A stretch of DNA of 13,592 nucleotides from NCBI GenBank assembly GCA_900544065.1, contig UQTR01000061.1, positions 1 to 13,592 on the forward strand, written 5' to 3'. Both the position numbers and the translations under genes were made by a program. This stretch comes from an uncultured Collinsella sp. (GTDB lineage: Bacteria > Actinomycetota > Coriobacteriia > Coriobacteriales > Coriobacteriaceae). How positions within the stretch are numbered: position 1 is the stretch's first letter; every line of letters starts with the position of its first letter. The notes under the pieces were generated by a model. The model was not told where the DNA came from. It saw only the letters and a program-made list of their open reading frames with translations, and did no database searches. This document shows, piece by piece, positions 12,786-13,592 of the stretch.

Positions 12786-13592
12786 TTACAAATTTTGAAG
12801 CAAGTCCAAAATTGTATCTGCGAGCTGGGGTTTTGTTAGCACGGGAAGTTCTTGCGTGCCCGTTGTGCTCACAATCCAGGCCTTGTTAGTGTCGGTTCCA
12901 AAGCCCGAATCGGCGCGCGAGACATCGTTAGCGATAATGGCATCGCAACCCTTGCGGGCCAATTTGCGCTCGGCGTACTCGACAACGTTATCGGTCTCGG
13001 CCGCAAACCCGATCACGCATCGTTCGTCCTTCTGGCGCGAGAGCTCGGCCAAAATATCGATCGTCTCGACAAGGTCGATACGATCCAGGTGTTCGTTGGC
13101 TTTTTTGAGTTTGTGGTCCGCAGGGGCCGCCGGGGTGTAGTCGGCGACGGCAGCCGCACAAATTGCCGCATCGGCCGTCTGGAAGGCGCTCAGCGCCGCC
13201 TGCAGCATCTCTGCGGCGGTCTGCACGCGTACGCACGCCACGCCGCGGGGAACATCGAGCGATGTCGGTCCCAGCACGAGCGTGACCTCGGCACCGCGGC
13301 GTGCGGCCTCCCCTGCCAGGGCGACGCCCATCTTGCCCGACGACCGGTTACCGATGAAACGCACCGGGTCGATCGGTTCGTGCGTGGGGCCGGCGGTGAT
13401 GACGATGCGCTTGCCCGCCAGGTCCTGAGGCGCGGGGTTGAGCACCTCACAGACAGCCTCGACGATGTCCTCGGGCTCGCTCATGCGTCCCGTGTCCACG
13501 TCGCCGCAGGCAAGGTAGCCGCTGCCCGGACCCACCACATGGACACCGCGCTCGCGCAGCGTGGCCATGTTGGCCTGCGTCGCCGGCGCTTT
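12786..13592 (-). CDS. coaBC: Phosphopantothenoylcysteine decarboxylase / phosphopantothenate-cysteine ligase, C-terminal part (partial)
   Basis: The 3' part of a bifunctional coenzyme A biosynthesis enzyme; 268 residues are visible and the N-terminal flavoprotein (CoaC) portion lies beyond the right edge. The frame is open through the last base, so the methionine at 13568 is internal and not the start. The visible part begins with the end of CoaC: PATQANM and VGPGSGYLACGDVDTGRMSEPEDI, whose cysteine belongs to the substrate-recognition flap. The CoaB synthetase domain follows from GKRIVITAGPTHEPIDPVRFIGNRSSGKMG, with DHKLKK holding the catalytic lysine region, GFAAET and ANDVSRADSGFG. CoaB joins 4'-phosphopantothenate to cysteine using CTP, and CoaC decarboxylates the product. 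No clear intrinsic terminator lies between its stop and the tRNA. Confidence 0.95.
   Translation of the reverse strand, partial: KAPATQANMATLRERGVHVVGPGSGYLACGDVDTGRMSEPEDIVEAVCEVLNPAPQDLAGKRIVITAGPTHEPIDPVRFIGNRSSGKMGVALAGEAARRGAEVTLVLGPTSLDVPRGVACVRVQTAAEMLQAALSAFQTADAAICAAAVADYTPAAPADHKLKKANEHLDRIDLVETIDILAELSRQKDERCVIGFAAETDNVVEYAERKLARKGCDAIIANDVSRADSGFGTDTNKAWIVSTTGTQELPVLTKPQLADTILDLLQNL

Overview
The window looks like a chromosomal segment of a Coriobacteriia actinobacterium, most likely Collinsella or a close relative. This is inferred from three things: the moderately high G+C content, the linked genes for a CDP-alcohol phosphatidyltransferase, a GarA-like FHA protein and an FtsR-like MerR regulator (an order related to the mycobacterial pgsA2-garA-ftsR region), and the general gene content. 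No 16S or other taxonomic marker is present.

Region 1 (1-2982) is housekeeping. The first codons of a divergent gene leave the window at the left edge. trxB (thioredoxin reductase) and a DUF1836 HTH regulator lie on the + strand, each followed by a hairpin terminator with the same GGCGGGAC/GTCCCGCC core. A DegV family protein lies convergent on the - strand. Its promoter abuts a perfect 16-bp-arm palindrome.

Region 2 (2983-6863) is one - strand cluster, probably an operon, read in the order CDP-alcohol phosphatidyltransferase, FHA protein, MerR/FtsR-like regulator, apt, and a secreted coiled-coil NlpC/P60 peptidoglycan hydrolase. A candidate promoter stands before the phosphatidyltransferase and a terminator follows the hydrolase. 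It joins phospholipid synthesis, a probable Ser/Thr-kinase-responsive FHA switch, a putative division or cell-cycle regulator, purine salvage and wall remodelling.

Region 3 (about 7085-12167) is visibly richer in G+C than its flanks, with codon third positions almost all G or C. It encodes a complete lantibiotic-immunity type module on the + strand: a LanF-type ATPase with the diagnostic E-loop, EpiE/MutE-like and MutG-like permeases, a YxeA-like secreted protein, an OmpR-type response regulator and a sensor histidine kinase, closed by a strong terminator. No lantibiotic precursor or modification gene is present, so it is best read as a stand-alone sensing and resistance module against peptides made by neighbours, similar in design to clostridial Cpr and LanFEG-RK systems. 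A 55-bp imperfect palindrome lies to its left.

Region 4 (12168-13592) starts with a roughly 430-bp noncoding stretch full of inverted repeats. It is followed, all on the - strand, by a tRNA-Pro(GGG) terminator, the tRNA gene, and the 3' part of coaBC (coenzyme A biosynthesis), which runs off the right edge.
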